DNA from: Melastoma dodecandrum
Lineage: Eukaryota; Streptophyta; Magnoliopsida; Myrtales; Melastomataceae
Direction of reading: 5' to 3'
Length of the DNA: 64,000 bases
Assembly: GCA_029817715.1 (NCBI GenBank)
Contig: JARUPY010000524.1
Span: 62,001-126,000, forward strand
Positions 10,651-20,714 of this stretch are shown piece by piece (position 1 is the first letter of the stretch; each line of letters begins with the position of its first letter). The translations under genes and the position numbers were made by a program. Under the pieces are notes generated by a model, which worked only from the letters and a program-made list of their open reading frames with translations, was not told where the DNA came from and searched no databases.

Positions 10651-11424
10651 TCACCAGCAGGTGAAGCCGCCGTCGGCCACGACGATCGAGCCCGTCATCA
10701 GGCTGGCGGCGTCCGAGGCCAGGAAGTGGACCACCGAGGCGATCTCGTCGGGCTGGCCGAGCCGGCCCATGGGGGTGTCGCGGATCCAGGCGTCGAGCAT
10801 CGTCTTGTCCTCCACGGCGAAGCGCAGCAGCGGCGTCTCGATGTAGGTCGGCGCGACCGCGTTCACCCGCACGCCGCGGTCCGCCCATTCGGCCGCGAGC
10901 GAGCGCGTCAGCTGGTGCACGGCGGCCTTGGAGGCGTTGTAGTAGGTCTGTTTCTGCGGCCTGTTGCAGATGAGGCCCGACATGGAGCCGATGTTGACGA
11001 TCGCGCCCCGGCCGGCCTTGAGCATGCGCTTGCCGAAGGCGCGGTTGCACCAGAAGACGCCGTTGTAGTTGATGTCGTTGACGGCGAGCCAATGCTCGTC
11101 CGTGACGTCCTCGGCGCCCGTGCCGGACCGGGCGATGCCGGCATTGGCGACCAGGATGTCGACCCGCCCGTGGTGGCGCAGCACGGCCTCGGCCAGGGCC
11201 TCGACCTCGTCGGATCTCGTGACGTCGACGAGCCGCGTCTCGACCGCGTGGCCCTTGGCGGCGAGTTCGGCGCGGCCCTGTTCGGCCACCCCGGCGTCGA
11301 CGTCGGCGAGCACCACGGTGGCGCCGTTCTCGGCCAGGGCCTCGGCGCAGGACAGGCCGATGCCGCGGCCGCCGCCCGTCACCACCGCCACCCGTCCATC
11401 GAGCCGGAGTTTCTCGGCAAACAT
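10651..11424 (-). CDS. Short-chain dehydrogenase/reductase
   Basis: About 257 aa, classical SDR. The NAD(P)-binding TGGGRGIG is at 16-23, followed by NAG and the catalytic S149, Y162 and K166 (YNASK). The aspartate after the second strand (LADVD) favours NAD. Close relatives act on polyols or sugar alcohols such as arabinitol or sorbitol. The start ATG 11424 has a GGAGG site a few bases upstream. It is divergent from a zinc dehydrogenase, so the two may oxidise successive intermediates of one polyol. The stop is five bases from the converging PLP gene. Confidence 0.88.
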   Translation of the reverse strand: MFAEKLRLDGRVAVVTGGGRGIGLSCAEALAENGATVVLADVDAGVAEQGRAELAAKGHAVETRLVDVTRSDEVEALAEAVLRHHGRVDILVANAGIARSGTGAEDVTDEHWLAVNDINYNGVFWCNRAFGKRMLKAGRGAIVNIGSMSGLICNRPQKQTYYNASKAAVHQLTRSLAAEWADRGVRVNAVAPTYIETPLLRFAVEDKTMLDAWIRDTPMGRLGQPDEIASVVHFLASDAASLMTGSIVVADGGFTCW

Positions 11425-11632
11425 TCGTAACCTCCCTGCTGGTCTCGTCCGGCGGTCCGGCCGGCCTTCGCCCGGCATGCCGCCCGCCATGGTGACACGG
11501 AAGGGTGCTCCATGGACATCGGCGCGGCCGATGGGGGACCGCGGCCCGCGCCGGCCCGCCCGCGCATCCCGCGCTTGACCCGGCCGGCGGCGTCGTCTCC
11601 AAAACGCCATCGCGCGGCGGACGACGACATCC

Positions 11633-12676
11633 ATGAAAGCCATGATCTTCGAGACCTTCGGCCAGGCGCCCGACGTTCGGGACGTCGCCGATCCCGCGCC
11701 CTCGCCCGACGGGGTGGTGATCGCCGTCCACGCGACGGGCCTGTGCCGCAGCGACTGGCACGGCTGGATGGGCCACGATCCCGACATCCGTCTGCCCCAC
11801 GTCCCGGGGCACGAATTCGCGGGCCTCGTCGCCGCCGTGGGGCGCGACGTGCGCCGCTTCCGCGTCGGCGAGCGCGTCACCGTGCCGTTCATCGCCGCCT
11901 GCGGCCAGTGCCGCGAATGCCATGCCGGCCACCAGCAGGTCTGCGAGTCGCAGTTCCAGCCCGGCTTCACCCATTGGGGATCCTTCGCGGAACGCGTCGC
12001 GATCGACCGGGCCGACCACAACCTCGTGCGCCTGCCCGAGGCCGTGACCCTGGCGACGGGCGCCAGCCTCGGCTGCCGGTTCGCGACCTCCTTCCGCGCC
12101 GTGGTCGACCAGGGGCGGGTGCGGGGCGGGGAATGGGTCGCGGTGCACGGGGCGGGCGGCGTCGGCCTCTCGGCCATCATGATCGCCGCGGCGCTCGGCG
12201 CGCGCGTCGTGGCGGTGGACGTCGCCGAAACCAAGCTCGCGCGCGCCCGCGCGATGGGCGCCTGCGCGACGGTGAACGCCCGCGAGACGCCGTCGGTCGT
12301 CGAAGCGGTCCGCGAGGTCACGGGCGGCGGCGCGCAGGTCTCGATCGATGCGCTCGGCCATCCCGAGACCTGCTTCAACTCCATCGCCAACCTGCGCCGG
12401 CGCGGGCGGCACGTGCAGGTCGGCCTGATGCTGGCGGAAGCGGCCCGGCCGCAGATCCCCATGGCGGAAGTCATCGCGCGCGAATTGGAGATCTACGGCA
12501 GCCACGGCATGCAGGCCTGGCGCTACGACGCCATGCTGGCGATGATCCTGGCCGGCACGCTGAAGCCGGAGCGGCTGATCGGCGAGACCCTGTCGCTGCG
12601 CGAGGCCGTCCCGGCCCTGACCGCCATGGGGCGCCACGCGCCGGACGGGATCGCGCTGATCGACCCGCGCCGATGA
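11633..12676 (+). CDS. Zinc-dependent alcohol/polyol dehydrogenase
   Basis: 347 aa, medium-chain dehydrogenase. Catalytic zinc ligands are C38, H60 and E61 (GHEFAG). The structural zinc cysteines are C90, C93, C96 and C104. The Rossmann motif GAGGVGLS is in the C-terminal half. It is similar in layout to IdnD/sorbitol-type dehydrogenases. Divergent from the SDR across a 208-base promoter region. The frame is complete, ending at the TGA at 12674-12676. Confidence 0.9.
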   Translation: MKAMIFETFGQAPDVRDVADPAPSPDGVVIAVHATGLCRSDWHGWMGHDPDIRLPHVPGHEFAGLVAAVGRDVRRFRVGERVTVPFIAACGQCRECHAGHQQVCESQFQPGFTHWGSFAERVAIDRADHNLVRLPEAVTLATGASLGCRFATSFRAVVDQGRVRGGEWVAVHGAGGVGLSAIMIAAALGARVVAVDVAETKLARARAMGACATVNARETPSVVEAVREVTGGGAQVSIDALGHPETCFNSIANLRRRGRHVQVGLMLAEAARPQIPMAEVIARELEIYGSHGMQAWRYDAMLAMILAGTLKPERLIGETLSLREAVPALTAMGRHAPDGIALIDPRR

Positions 12677-12861
12677 CCCCGCCCTCCCACGGCGCGTCCG
12701 GCGCGACGGGAGGACCCGGCACGGGGACCGGCACGGGTCTGCGGCGCGCCGCGGGCGATCACGCGACCGGACCCGCCCGGTCCCACGCCGTGCTGGGGTG
12801 CCGCCCGGGCAGGAGAGCCCCGGCGGTGCAGGCGTCCGGAACAGGGCGGTCGCGCGCGCCC

Positions 12862-12940
12862 GCCAAGCTTCATGCCGGGCTGGTGCCCCCCCTCAGCATG
12901 CGTCCGAGAACGACAGCGGCCTCGCGCGGTCGCGGCGGTG
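12862..12940 (+). repeat. Copy A of a phage-gene 3'-end repeat
   Basis: About 72 bases here match 17879-17949 at roughly five bases in six, including AAGCTTCATGCC and ACGACAGCxGCCTCGCGCG. Copy B is the 3' end of the phage nuclease-like fragment at 17658. Copy A lies after the zinc dehydrogenase with no intact phage gene nearby, so it is a second scrap of the same element. The remainder of 12677-12990 shows nothing recognisable. Confidence 0.6.
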
Positions 12941-12990
12941 CCTCGCGAGGCTGCCGGAAAGCCGAAGCGCTTCGGCGGCGGGGCCGCGCT

Positions 12991-14187
12991 CTACGAGATC
13001 GGCCTCGTCGGCGACCCGTGCGGCGCCCGGGCCCTCGTCGACGTCGTCGAGGCCCGGCGCCCGGCCGGCGAGACGCGCTCCCCATCCCCCTCCCCCTCGG
13101 CGCCGGGCGCTGCCGCGGCGGGCCGTTCGCGCCCATCGCGGTCCTCAGGCCTGTAGCTCAGGCAGCGCGTCCCGTCGTGGGACTCGACGAAGACGATGCC
13201 GCGGGCGAGGAAGGCCAGCCGCAGCTTGTCGAGGCTGCCGGGCCGGAACCCGTCCACCCCAGCGGCGCTCTCGTAGCGCGTGATCGTGGCCGTCGACACT
13301 CCGCTCGCCCTGGACAGGCCCTGCACGGCCATGCCCAGAAGGCCCCTGGCGGCCTTGACCTCCTGCGGCGTCGGGACCGTGCCGCCGGCCGCGTCGTCAG
13401 GCGAGGCGCGCGGCCTGGAGGGCGGTTCGGACATCGGGTTGCAATAGCCCACCCACTCGATCACGCCGCCGTGAGCGTCGAAGAGAGGGAGAGCCTTCGA
13501 TTCGACAGGAACGTAAACGCCGTCGAAGCGCCGGACTCTGAAGCTCGAGGCGTAGAACTGCCGCGTCTCGACCGCGCGGCGCCATGCGGCGCTCGCGGGC
13601 GGTCGATCGTCGGGATGGATGGCCAAGAGCCATCCATCCCCGGCGTTCTGGGCCAAGGTTCTCCCGGTGAACTCGCAGAAACCGCTGTCGAACGACAGCG
13701 ACCCGTCCGGCTCCGTTCTCCAGAGCATGCCGCCCACGAGGCGCAGCAACGTGTCGAGGAGGCGTTGACGCTGGAGGAGCAACGCGTGCCCCGTCCAGGC
13801 CTCGGTCACGTCCTGCAGCACGCCGATGACGAGGCTGGCGTGCCCCTGCGGCCCGGGAACCGTCTCCTTGTGACAAACGTGCCAGCGGACCGTCCCGTCC
13901 TGCATGACCATGCGCGCGGGTTGACCGTCGAAGCCCCCCGACGGGCGGATCTTCTCCTTGACGATCCATCGATCGTCCGGATGGGTCCGGGTCAGGACAT
14001 CGTCCATGGTGGGCTGGAAACTCGCGGGATCCGTGCCCATGAGCCTGTGGAGCGAGGCGGACCACACCATGCGTCCCGTCGCGGGCTCCCAGGACCATGT
14101 GCCGATCGAGACGACGCGTTCGATGAGCTGTAGGAACTGTCGCGAGGAGACAGGTCGGCTCCCCGCATCGCTGCGCCGGTAGGGCAT
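12991..14187 (-). CDS. PAS-PAS-XRE signal-sensing transcriptional regulator
   Basis: About 398 aa. Two PAS/PAC domains (about residues 15-130 and 135-250; WSWEPATGRMVWS and MLWRTEPDGSLSF mark their starts) precede a helix-turn-helix of the XRE type (LLGMAVQGLSRASGVSTATI, then YES). The C-terminal 50 residues are low-complexity. I prefer ATG 14187 because GGAAG ends six bases upstream; ATG 14217 is also in frame. The PAS domains would bind a ligand or cofactor, not identifiable here. It is divergent from the chemoreceptor at 14693. Confidence 0.8.
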   Translation of the reverse strand: MPYRRSDAGSRPVSSRQFLQLIERVVSIGTWSWEPATGRMVWSASLHRLMGTDPASFQPTMDDVLTRTHPDDRWIVKEKIRPSGGFDGQPARMVMQDGTVRWHVCHKETVPGPQGHASLVIGVLQDVTEAWTGHALLLQRQRLLDTLLRLVGGMLWRTEPDGSLSFDSGFCEFTGRTLAQNAGDGWLLAIHPDDRPPASAAWRRAVETRQFYASSFRVRRFDGVYVPVESKALPLFDAHGGVIEWVGYCNPMSEPPSRPRASPDDAAGGTVPTPQEVKAARGLLGMAVQGLSRASGVSTATITRYESAAGVDGFRPGSLDKLRLAFLARGIVFVESHDGTRCLSYRPEDRDGRERPAAAAPGAEGEGDGERVSPAGRRASTTSTRARAPHGSPTRPIS

Positions 14188-14692
14188 ACGTGTCTTCCGT
14201 GATCGAAAAGGCCTCATAGCGTCGCCCGGGGTGCCGGTTCAAGTGCCGGCGCGCGCCGCGGGACCGGGGCGCGCCCGGCGCGGTCCCGGACGGCCTCGGA
14301 CGTCGTCGACCCGATCCATCGTCCCATCGTCGATCCCCCAGCGGCAGCCGGTGCCGACATTTGATCGGCCGTGGATCGTCCGGACGGCTGCGGGGAAAAA
14401 TGATCGCAGACCGATCATTCGCGAGCCGCGAAGGACGGAAAATTTCCTGGTTCGTCGATGCCGCCCGCAAGCCGCCCTTTACGCAAGGCTCGCATAATCC
14501 GCGTGCGACAGCGGACCGATGTCCTGCCCGGAGCGTGAATGATCGAGCGTCGGTCAAACGCGCCGGGCCGGATCGGCTGTCGATCGACATCATGAATCGA
14601 TGCGGCGGCAGGCGGTCCACCGGTTCGCATCTCGGGAACGCGCGCCGGTCGGCGGATGGCCGTGCGCGCACGGTTGGGAGGCGGAGTGAGCG
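14188..14692. other. Divergent intergenic region
   Basis: A 505-base stretch between the PAS-XRE regulator and the chemoreceptor. No coding frame here resembles a protein. The last 20 bases hold a GGAG ribosome-binding site for the chemoreceptor. Promoters for both directions are expected but none can be named. Confidence 0.4.
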
Positions 14693-16658
14693 ATGATCCT
14701 CGATAATCTGAAATTGCAGACGAAGTCCCTGATCCCTGTCGTCTTGGTGGCTGCCATCATCGCCGTCCTGGTGGGATACAACGTCACCACGATGTCGGCC
14801 GCTAGCGAGAAAGCGAGTTACATCATCGCGCCCCGGGACGCCGCGATCATCAAGCTGGTCCGGGCCAACCGCTTCATGTCGATGCTGACCAACACGTTGC
14901 TGGGCATGCTGGTCTACAGCGAGGAGTCTCCGGAAGGGCGCGCGGCTTACGCGGGCTATGCCCCGTCCATCAAGAACGCCAACACCGCCTTCGACGAAGC
15001 CATGGCCTTGGCTCCCGAACGCGCCCCGGCGATCTCGGCCTTCAAGGCCCGGTTCCAATCCGCCGTCGAAGGCTCGAAGAAGGCCTACGTGATCGGCAAG
15101 AGCACTCCGGGACTGGCCGATGGATCCAAGATCTCGTCCGCCGAGCTGGCCCAGATGGCCGAGGGCGCGCGGCTGATGGGCGCGGTCGACCTCGACCTGC
15201 GCGCCATCGTGGACGAGATGAAGAGCTACAATGACGCGTTCCTGGCCGAGAACGCCCAGGCTGCGGCCGATTTGCAGTCGGGTGCCGCCGCGTCGTTCTG
15301 GTACTCGATCGTCGGCGGCTCGACGGCGATCCTCCTCGCCGCGGCCGCCTCTTTCTGGATCGCGTCGATCAAGATCGCGGCGCCCCTCGTGCGCCTGGCA
15401 TCCGGGATGCGGGCGCTCGCGGCGGGCGACCTCACGGTCGAGGTCGTCGGCCGGGCTCGGGCCGACGAGGTCGGCGCCATGGCGGCCGCGGTGCAGATCT
15501 TCAAGGACGGCGCGATCGAGCGCCAGCGGCTGGAGCGCCGAGATGGAGACCGCGCGGCGCGCCGCCGCGCACGAGGCCGAACTCACGGCCGAGCAGCGCG
15601 CCCTGCTGGCGGCCGAGCAGGCGGAGGTGGTCCGGCGCCTCGGGGCGGGGCTCAACGCGGCCGCCGCGGGCGACCTCACGGTCCGCCTCGACGGTCACTT
15701 CCCGGACGCCTACGCCCAGATCCGGGACGATTTCAACGCCGCCCTCGGCAGCCTCGCCGAGGCCATGCTGACCATCTCGGAGGCCACCGGCACGATCGAC
15801 GCCGGTACCCAGGAGATCGCTTCGGCCTCCAACGACCTGTCTCGCCGCACCGAACAGCAGGCCGCCAGCCTCGAGCAGACTGCAGCAGCCCTCGATCAGG
15901 TGACCGACACGGTCAACCGCGCCGCGGCCGGGACCGACCGGGCCCGCAGGGTGGCCCTGGAGGCGGTCGGGATGGGCAACGAGGGCACCGCCGTCGTCCA
16001 GAAGGCCGTGACCGCCATGGATGGAATCGCGACCTCGTCCCGGCAGATCGGCCAGATCATCGGCGTCATCGACGAGATCGCGTTCCAGACCAACCTCCTG
16101 GCGCTGAACGCCGGCGTCGAAGCGGCAAGGGCCGGCGAGGCCGGCCGTGGCTTCGCGGTGGTGGCCTCCGAGGTCCGGGCGCTGGCCCAGCGCTCGGCCG
16201 AGGCCGCCAAGGAGATCAAGGGGCTGATCACCACCTCGTCGAGCCAGGTGGACGAGGGCGTCAAACTCGTGACCGCGACGGGGGCGTCGCTCGGGCAGAT
16301 CACCGCCAAGGTCTCCGAGATCAACGCCATCGTGATCGAGATCGCCAACGGGGCCGGCGAGCAGGCGGCGAGCCTTCGGCAGATCAATACCGCCGTGAAC
16401 GAGATGGACCGGTCGACGCAGCAGAACGCCGCCATGGTCGAGGAGGCCACCGCCGCCAGCCGGTCGCTGTCGCAGGAGACGGCCCGGCTCGCCGATCGGG
16501 TCGGGCGGTTCGCGGTCGATCGGCAGGACCGCGTGCGCGCGGATCTGCGACGCGTGGTCCCGCATGCCTTCGCGTCTCCCGGCGGCTCCCGCGAACCTGC
16601 GCCGGCGGTGCCGTCTCAGCCGAAGCTGAGGGCCGTGGCGGGAGGGGGCGCCGCCTGA
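14693..16658 (+). pseudogene. Methyl-accepting chemotaxis protein, frameshifted
   Basis: The N-terminal part has TM1 (about residues 11-30), a periplasmic sensor of about 170 residues, TM2 (about 203-225) and HAMP ([20 protein letters not shown]). At about 15537 an extra C in GGAGCGCCGAG shifts the frame. The signalling domain continues in the other frame to 16658 with the canonical hairpin tip [20 protein letters not shown]. Repaired length would be about 655 aa. These receptors control the flagellar switch through CheW and CheA, and cheW follows 63 bases later. No CheA is present in the window. Confidence 0.88.
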
Positions 16659-16721
16659 GCGGAGTCCTGACGCGACGGCCCCCTCACCCGCCGACATCCA
16701 CTTCGAGCGACACGGGACACC

Positions 16722-17211
16722 ATGAGCACGCAGCCAGGAACGACGACGCAGCAAAGGATCGACAACGCCGCCGTCGTCGAGATGATCACCTTCCTGAATC
16801 GGCCAGCAGGAGTTCTGCGTCGACGTGATGTCGATCCGCGAGATCCGGGTCTGGACGCCGGCCACGCCCCTCCCTCATGCGCCCGATGTCATGTGCGGGG
16901 TCATCAACCTGCGAGGCGTGGTCTTGCCCATCGTGGACTTTGCAGCCCGTCTCGGCTTTCCGGCGACCCAGCCCTCGACGCGGCACGCGATCCTGGTGGT
17001 CGAGATCGGCGCCCAGGTCGTCGGCCTTCTCGTCGAGGGCGTTTCGGAGATCCTGACGGTCGGCCGAGAGCTGATTCAGCCGACGCCCGACGTGGCGTCC
17101 GATGCCGCGAAGCGCTTCGTGAGCGGGATCGTGGCGAAGGACGGTCGCATGATCAGCCTCATCGCCCTTGAATCGATCCTGCCGACCGGCAACGGGCTCC
17201 TCGCCGCGTGA
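16722..17211 (+). pseudogene. cheW: CheW-type chemotaxis coupling protein, frameshifted
   Basis: The start MSTQPGTTTQQ and the first strand MITFL are in the 16722 frame. One extra A at about 16796 shifts the frame. The remainder (QQEFCVDVMSIREIRVWTP, then CGVINLRGVVLPIVD and MISLIALESIL) is in frame 16825. About 162 aa if joined. CheW bridges receptors and CheA in the chemosensory array. It is probably co-transcribed with the receptor upstream. Both genes of this pair carry a one-base insertion, which would abolish the system if real. Confidence 0.88.
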
Positions 17212-17379
17212 AGCTGCCGCCTTCCGGCCGGAGAGGACGACCGATCCCATTCGGCGGGGCCGACCCCGCCGCCTGACGCCATCCGTCGCGCCGCCGTCGG
17301 ACGCGTGATCCCGGTCACGGGACCGCGGGCCCGGGCGCGGAACCCCGCTCGGCGCCGGCGAAAGGCGGGTGACAGCGCG

Positions 17380-17640
17380 TCGATGGCTCCGCCTGCGTCA
17401 AGGTCATCGCCCAGACCATCGGCACGCTGCCGCTGGAACGCCCCGCCTGGCGCCGGACGGCAGCCGGACCCCACAGCTCGACGACCCGCTCTACGACCTC
17501 CTGCACGACTAGCCGAGCGCCGATCATACGGCCGTCGCGTTGCGGGAGGGCGTGGGGGCCTGTCTGGCGGTCTGGGGCAACAGCTACGCGCTCAGGCACC
17601 GCATCGGAAAGCGCCTTTCGGCACGTCCGGCGCCACCATG
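17380..17640 (+). pseudogene. HK97-type phage portal protein remnant
   Basis: Three short pieces in different frames follow the order of a portal N-terminal region. They are ACVKVIAQTIGTLPL (from 17391), DGSRTPQLDDPLYDLLHD (ending about 17512) and LREGVGACLAVWGNSYALR (about 17540-17600). Each matches the family pattern in which a conserved helix is followed by HPLYxLLH and LxLxGNAYA. Indels separate them and the rest of the gene is gone. This is the left end of a collapsed prophage. 17212-17379 holds nothing else recognisable. Confidence 0.65.
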
Positions 17641-17657
17641 GCGGAAGGACGGAGATC

Positions 17658-17955
17658 TTGAGAGGCCAACGTCCCGTCACGGTGGCCGACTATGCCCAGC
17701 TGCCCCGCATCCTCCGAGGCGGAAGCGCTGACTCTGGACAGCGCAGCGGGATGGGATTGGCCTCGATCGAGGTCGACCACGCGATCGGGTCGGTCCGATA
17801 CCACGTCATCCTCGAGGTCGGGCCCGGCAGACAGGCCCTGGGCATCGAGACGTTCTGGAAACGGCCGGGTGCGCGGGCCACCAAGCTTCATGCCTGGCTC
17901 ACGCCCTCCCTCAGCTTACGTCCGAAAACGACAGCAGCCTCGCGCGGGCGAAGAC
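17658..17955 (+). pseudogene. Phage head-associated nuclease-like C-terminal fragment
   Basis: The frame begins TTG at 17658 after GGAG and encodes RPVTVADYAQLPRIL, then YHVILEVGPGRQALGIETF and WKRP. The pattern resembles the barnase/EndoU/RelE-like domain often found at the end of phage MuF-type minor head proteins. That assignment is from memory and is uncertain. The 3' end (17879-17949) is duplicated at 12862-12940. The frame runs on without a stop into the prohead-protease fragment, so a deletion has fused them. Confidence 0.45.
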
Positions 17956-17993
17956 TACCGGACGTTCGACATCGGTTGCAAGGCAGGCCGGAC

Positions 17994-18120
17994 ATGGACG
18001 TCGTCATCGCTCCCATGGAGCTCAGATTCGCCGAGAACGGTGCCGACCTGCCGCCCGGCGAGTTCAAGGGCTATGGCGCCGTCTTCGGCAACACGGACAG
18101 CCACGCCGACGTGATCGCGG
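17994..18120 (+). pseudogene. Prohead protease, N-terminal fragment
   Basis: Starting at ATG 17994 the residues MELRFAENG, then GEFKGYGAVFGNTDSHADVI, match the opening strands of HK97-family prohead proteases, which process the capsid before DNA packaging. After about 40 residues the frame switches without a stop into tape-measure sequence. The protease core and the capsid gene that should follow are missing. This is an in-frame deletion junction near 18120. Confidence 0.65.
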
Positions 18121-18745
18121 CGGCGACCGAGACGCAGAAGCTCCTCAACCACTACGAGGCGCAGGGCATCCCGGTGACGGCCGAGCTGACGGGCAAGATC
18201 GACGCCCTGGCGGCCGGCTACGGCGCCTCGGCCAAGGCGGCGGCGGACTGGCAGCGCCAGACGCAACAGCTCGTCGGCGCCATGGACGAGCTGCGCGGCG
18301 CCTCGAAGGACGCGCTCGGCACCTTCGTGGGCGACCTGCGCCAGGGCAAGAGCGCTGGGGACGCGCTGCGGGACAGCCTCCTGTCGATCGAAAACAAGAT
18401 GATCGGCATGGCGGAGAACAGCGCCATCGAGGCGCTCTTCGGCAAGAGCGGCACGGCGGGCGGCGGGCTCTTCGGCAGCGGCATCGCGTCGCTCGTCTCG
18501 GGCTTCATCGGCCACAACGCCGAGGGCACCGGTGATTGGCGCGGCGGCCCGACCTGGGTCGGCGAGCGCGGGCCCGAGATCGTCAATCTTCCGGCCCACG
18601 CCACCGTGGTGCCGAACGCGGCGGCGGTGGCGATGGCGGGGGGTGGGAAGGCTGCGGCGCCGGGGCCGCAGGTGTTCAACTTCAACTCAGGGGCAGGTGG
18701 CGGCCGTGCTGGCGAGGGCGGCGGCACAGGGGGCGCGGAATGGGT
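18120..18745 (+). pseudogene. Phage tail tape-measure protein, C-terminal fragment
   Basis: About 200 residues rich in A, G and S, including LSIENKMIGMAENSAIEALF, then GFIGHNAEGTGDWRGG and TWVGERGPEIVNLPAHATVV. The last segment (GERGPEIVNLP) is the hallmark C-terminal motif of lambda-type tape-measure proteins. The N-terminal bulk is missing. At about 18745 the GC-rich sequence stops abruptly and AT-rich DNA begins, marking another junction. Confidence 0.75.
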
Positions 18746-18828
18746 GAAAAACAGTAACACAACCCTATTGACCGTTTTGTTTATCGAGCCCATTTTGCAA
18801 ATCGACTTTCTGTTTATGTGGGTTGCAA

Positions 18829-19793
18829 ATGTCGCAGTCGACTCAGAGGCAAATTCAGGAAATCATCCCTTCTGGTTGGTTCGCCTCATTTGAGAAAAGC
18901 AGCGTATTCATAACTGCTTATTCGCGTTCTAAAGGCCGATTTTTGCGGGCAATTCTCTCGATTAAGATCTTTCGAGGTATTCGGAGCACTCGTGTATCCT
19001 GTGGTTTGGGACGTTATTCCTATATGGATGCTGGAGAGCAAGAAAGTCGATTATGAGGAAGATGGTCGAATAAATATCCAGGCGGGCGTTGTACAAAAAA
19101 AACAACCAAAGAAGGTACGGTACGTCCTAATTATAACGCCCATGGACAAGATGGGTGAAGTAGGAGTCGAGCACGAAAATTAGAGAGCGAATCAAGGCGG
19201 CCACTGGATACATTACCGCCGTATTTGGTAGGAACATGTCTGCGCTGAAGATCTACGATCAGCTTATCGAATTAGGTGAGAACAAGGTAATCAGCAAAAT
19301 GGTGCAGTTATTGAAAACCCTTTCTTCTTCGATGGTCCAGATCTAAGCGATGCAATTATAGCTCAGGCAAGTGAGGCTGAGAAGCGCTTTGAGTCCCTGC
19401 AGGTTGGATTACAAGAGCGTATATTGTTGGCTTGCAGATGGTTTGATGACGCGGTCCGCTCCCAAGGTATAGACAGTTTCCTTAAATGCTGGTTTGCTCT
19501 TGAGACGCTCGCTATGCCCAATACTAGCAACAATCGTCCAATCAACGATCTTCTTGGCGCAAATATATGGTGTCGATCTAAAAGTTGCCGAGAAAAGGTT
19601 TGCGCTGGGACGACTGCAGAACCTTAGAAGCAAGGTCGTGCATGATGGTCAGAGTGATAACGATACACTCATCGCTGACGCTATACATCGAATCGATATT
19701 TCAGGAACATTCTCACGGAGATTATGGCGCACCTTCAAGAAAAAGGACACAAAGCGTAATGAAATCGACCTGATTTCGAATTATCTGAAGTGA
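18829..19793 (+). pseudogene. AT-rich HEPN (ApeA-like) protein, multiply frameshifted
   Basis: The stretch from about 18750 to 19860 is much richer in A/T than anything else in the window. Reading through at least four frame changes from ATG 18829 gives a protein of about 320 aa. Its C-terminal half contains LKCWFALETLA, NNRPINDLL and LRSKVVHDG. The RSKVVH sequence (R codon 19626-19628, H codon 19641-19643) is the R-x4-H motif of HEPN RNases, and the surrounding pattern resembles the Apea-like HEPN group of antiphage proteins. The N-terminal half is unrecognised. Foreign base composition and its place inside phage debris indicate horizontal transfer. It is probably inactive as it stands. Confidence 0.5.
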
Positions 19794-19879
19794 TTGAAAG
19801 TCGCTTTGAGCTGAAAGACCTTCGTTTCACGAAATTCAATCCCCAACCTACATTTTCTCGCAACGCTAAGTCCGGCCCG

Positions 19880-20460
19880 CAACGCCAGACCGATATCGTC
19901 CACTTTGCGCTCCGATGCCGAGGAGCGCAACGCCGTCTGGGCCAACTCGCGGCGCAAGTGCAACGGCCGGCTACGGCATCAAGGGCGTCGCCGAGGCGCA
20001 GGCCATTCTGGCCTTTTGGGAGGAGCGGCGCGGGCGCCTCTACGGCTCCCGCTGGAAGGATTGGTTCGACTTCAAATCGTCCCTCGGCGACGCCGCCCCG
20101 ACGCCCTACGACGAGCCGCTCGGCATCGGCGACGGCCGCACGACGGTGTTCCAGCTGTCCAAGACCTACGGCAGCACCTTCGCGCCCTGGACGCGGCCGA
20201 TCCGCAAACCCGTCGCCGGCACCGTCCTGGTCGGCATCCAAGGCACGCCGGCCGTCTACGGCACCGGCTGGACGGTCGACGTCACCACCGGCCTCGTCAC
20301 CTTCCAGCCGGGCCATGTGCCGGCGCCTGGCATCGCGCTGACGGCGGGCTTCCAGTTCGACGTGCCGGTGCGCTTCGACACCGACGCGTCGGAATTCGAC
20401 ATGACGACCTTCGACTACGGCCAGTACTCGAACATCCCGTCGATCGAGATCGCGGTGTGA
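19880..20460 (+). pseudogene. DUF2460 phage tail-assembly protein, frameshifted
   Basis: The N-terminal piece (RSDAEERNAVWANSRRK) is in the 19905 frame. An extra base near 19957 shifts to the frame that encodes AGYGIKGVAEAQAILAFWEE, then RRGRLYGSRWKDWFDFKS and the end VPVRFDTDASEFDMT. This is the DUF2460/TIGR02217 family found in phages and gene transfer agents of alphaproteobacteria, just upstream of DUF2163. The stop overlaps the next gene's GTG (GTGA). Confidence 0.8.
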
Positions 20461-20575
20461 AGGCGCTGCCGGCCGCGCTGCTGGCGCATCTTCAGTATGG
20501 CGCCACCACCATGGCATAGTGCTGGCGGGTGAGCCGGGTCGACGGCACCGTCATGGGCTTCACCGAGCGTGTTCG
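20457..20575 (+). pseudogene. DUF2163 phage protein, N-terminal scrap
   Basis: GTG 20457 starts KALPAALLAHLQYGATT, followed by an in-frame TAG at 20517-20519 and then CWRVSRVDGTVMGFTE. This is the opening of the DUF2163/TIGR02218 family, which always follows DUF2460. Similarity is lost at about 20575, the right-hand end of the collapsed prophage. 20576-20714 holds nothing recognisable. Confidence 0.7.
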
Positions 20576-20714
20576 GCACTTCGCTTCGGGTACACCTCAA
20601 GCAAGCTGAGGCTGTCTCGTCCTGTGTAGCGCGGGATGGTCGGTGGGCACGTCTGCCGTTCCCCCACCACTTTCGCCCGGGGACGGCGGAGCGCCCCCGG
20701 GCAGTACCTCGCGG

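Noticed and set aside
10316..12637. 773-codon leftward ORF over the SDR and zinc dehydrogenase
   Set aside because: Wrong frame for the SDR and antisense to the zinc dehydrogenase; no protein-like motifs.
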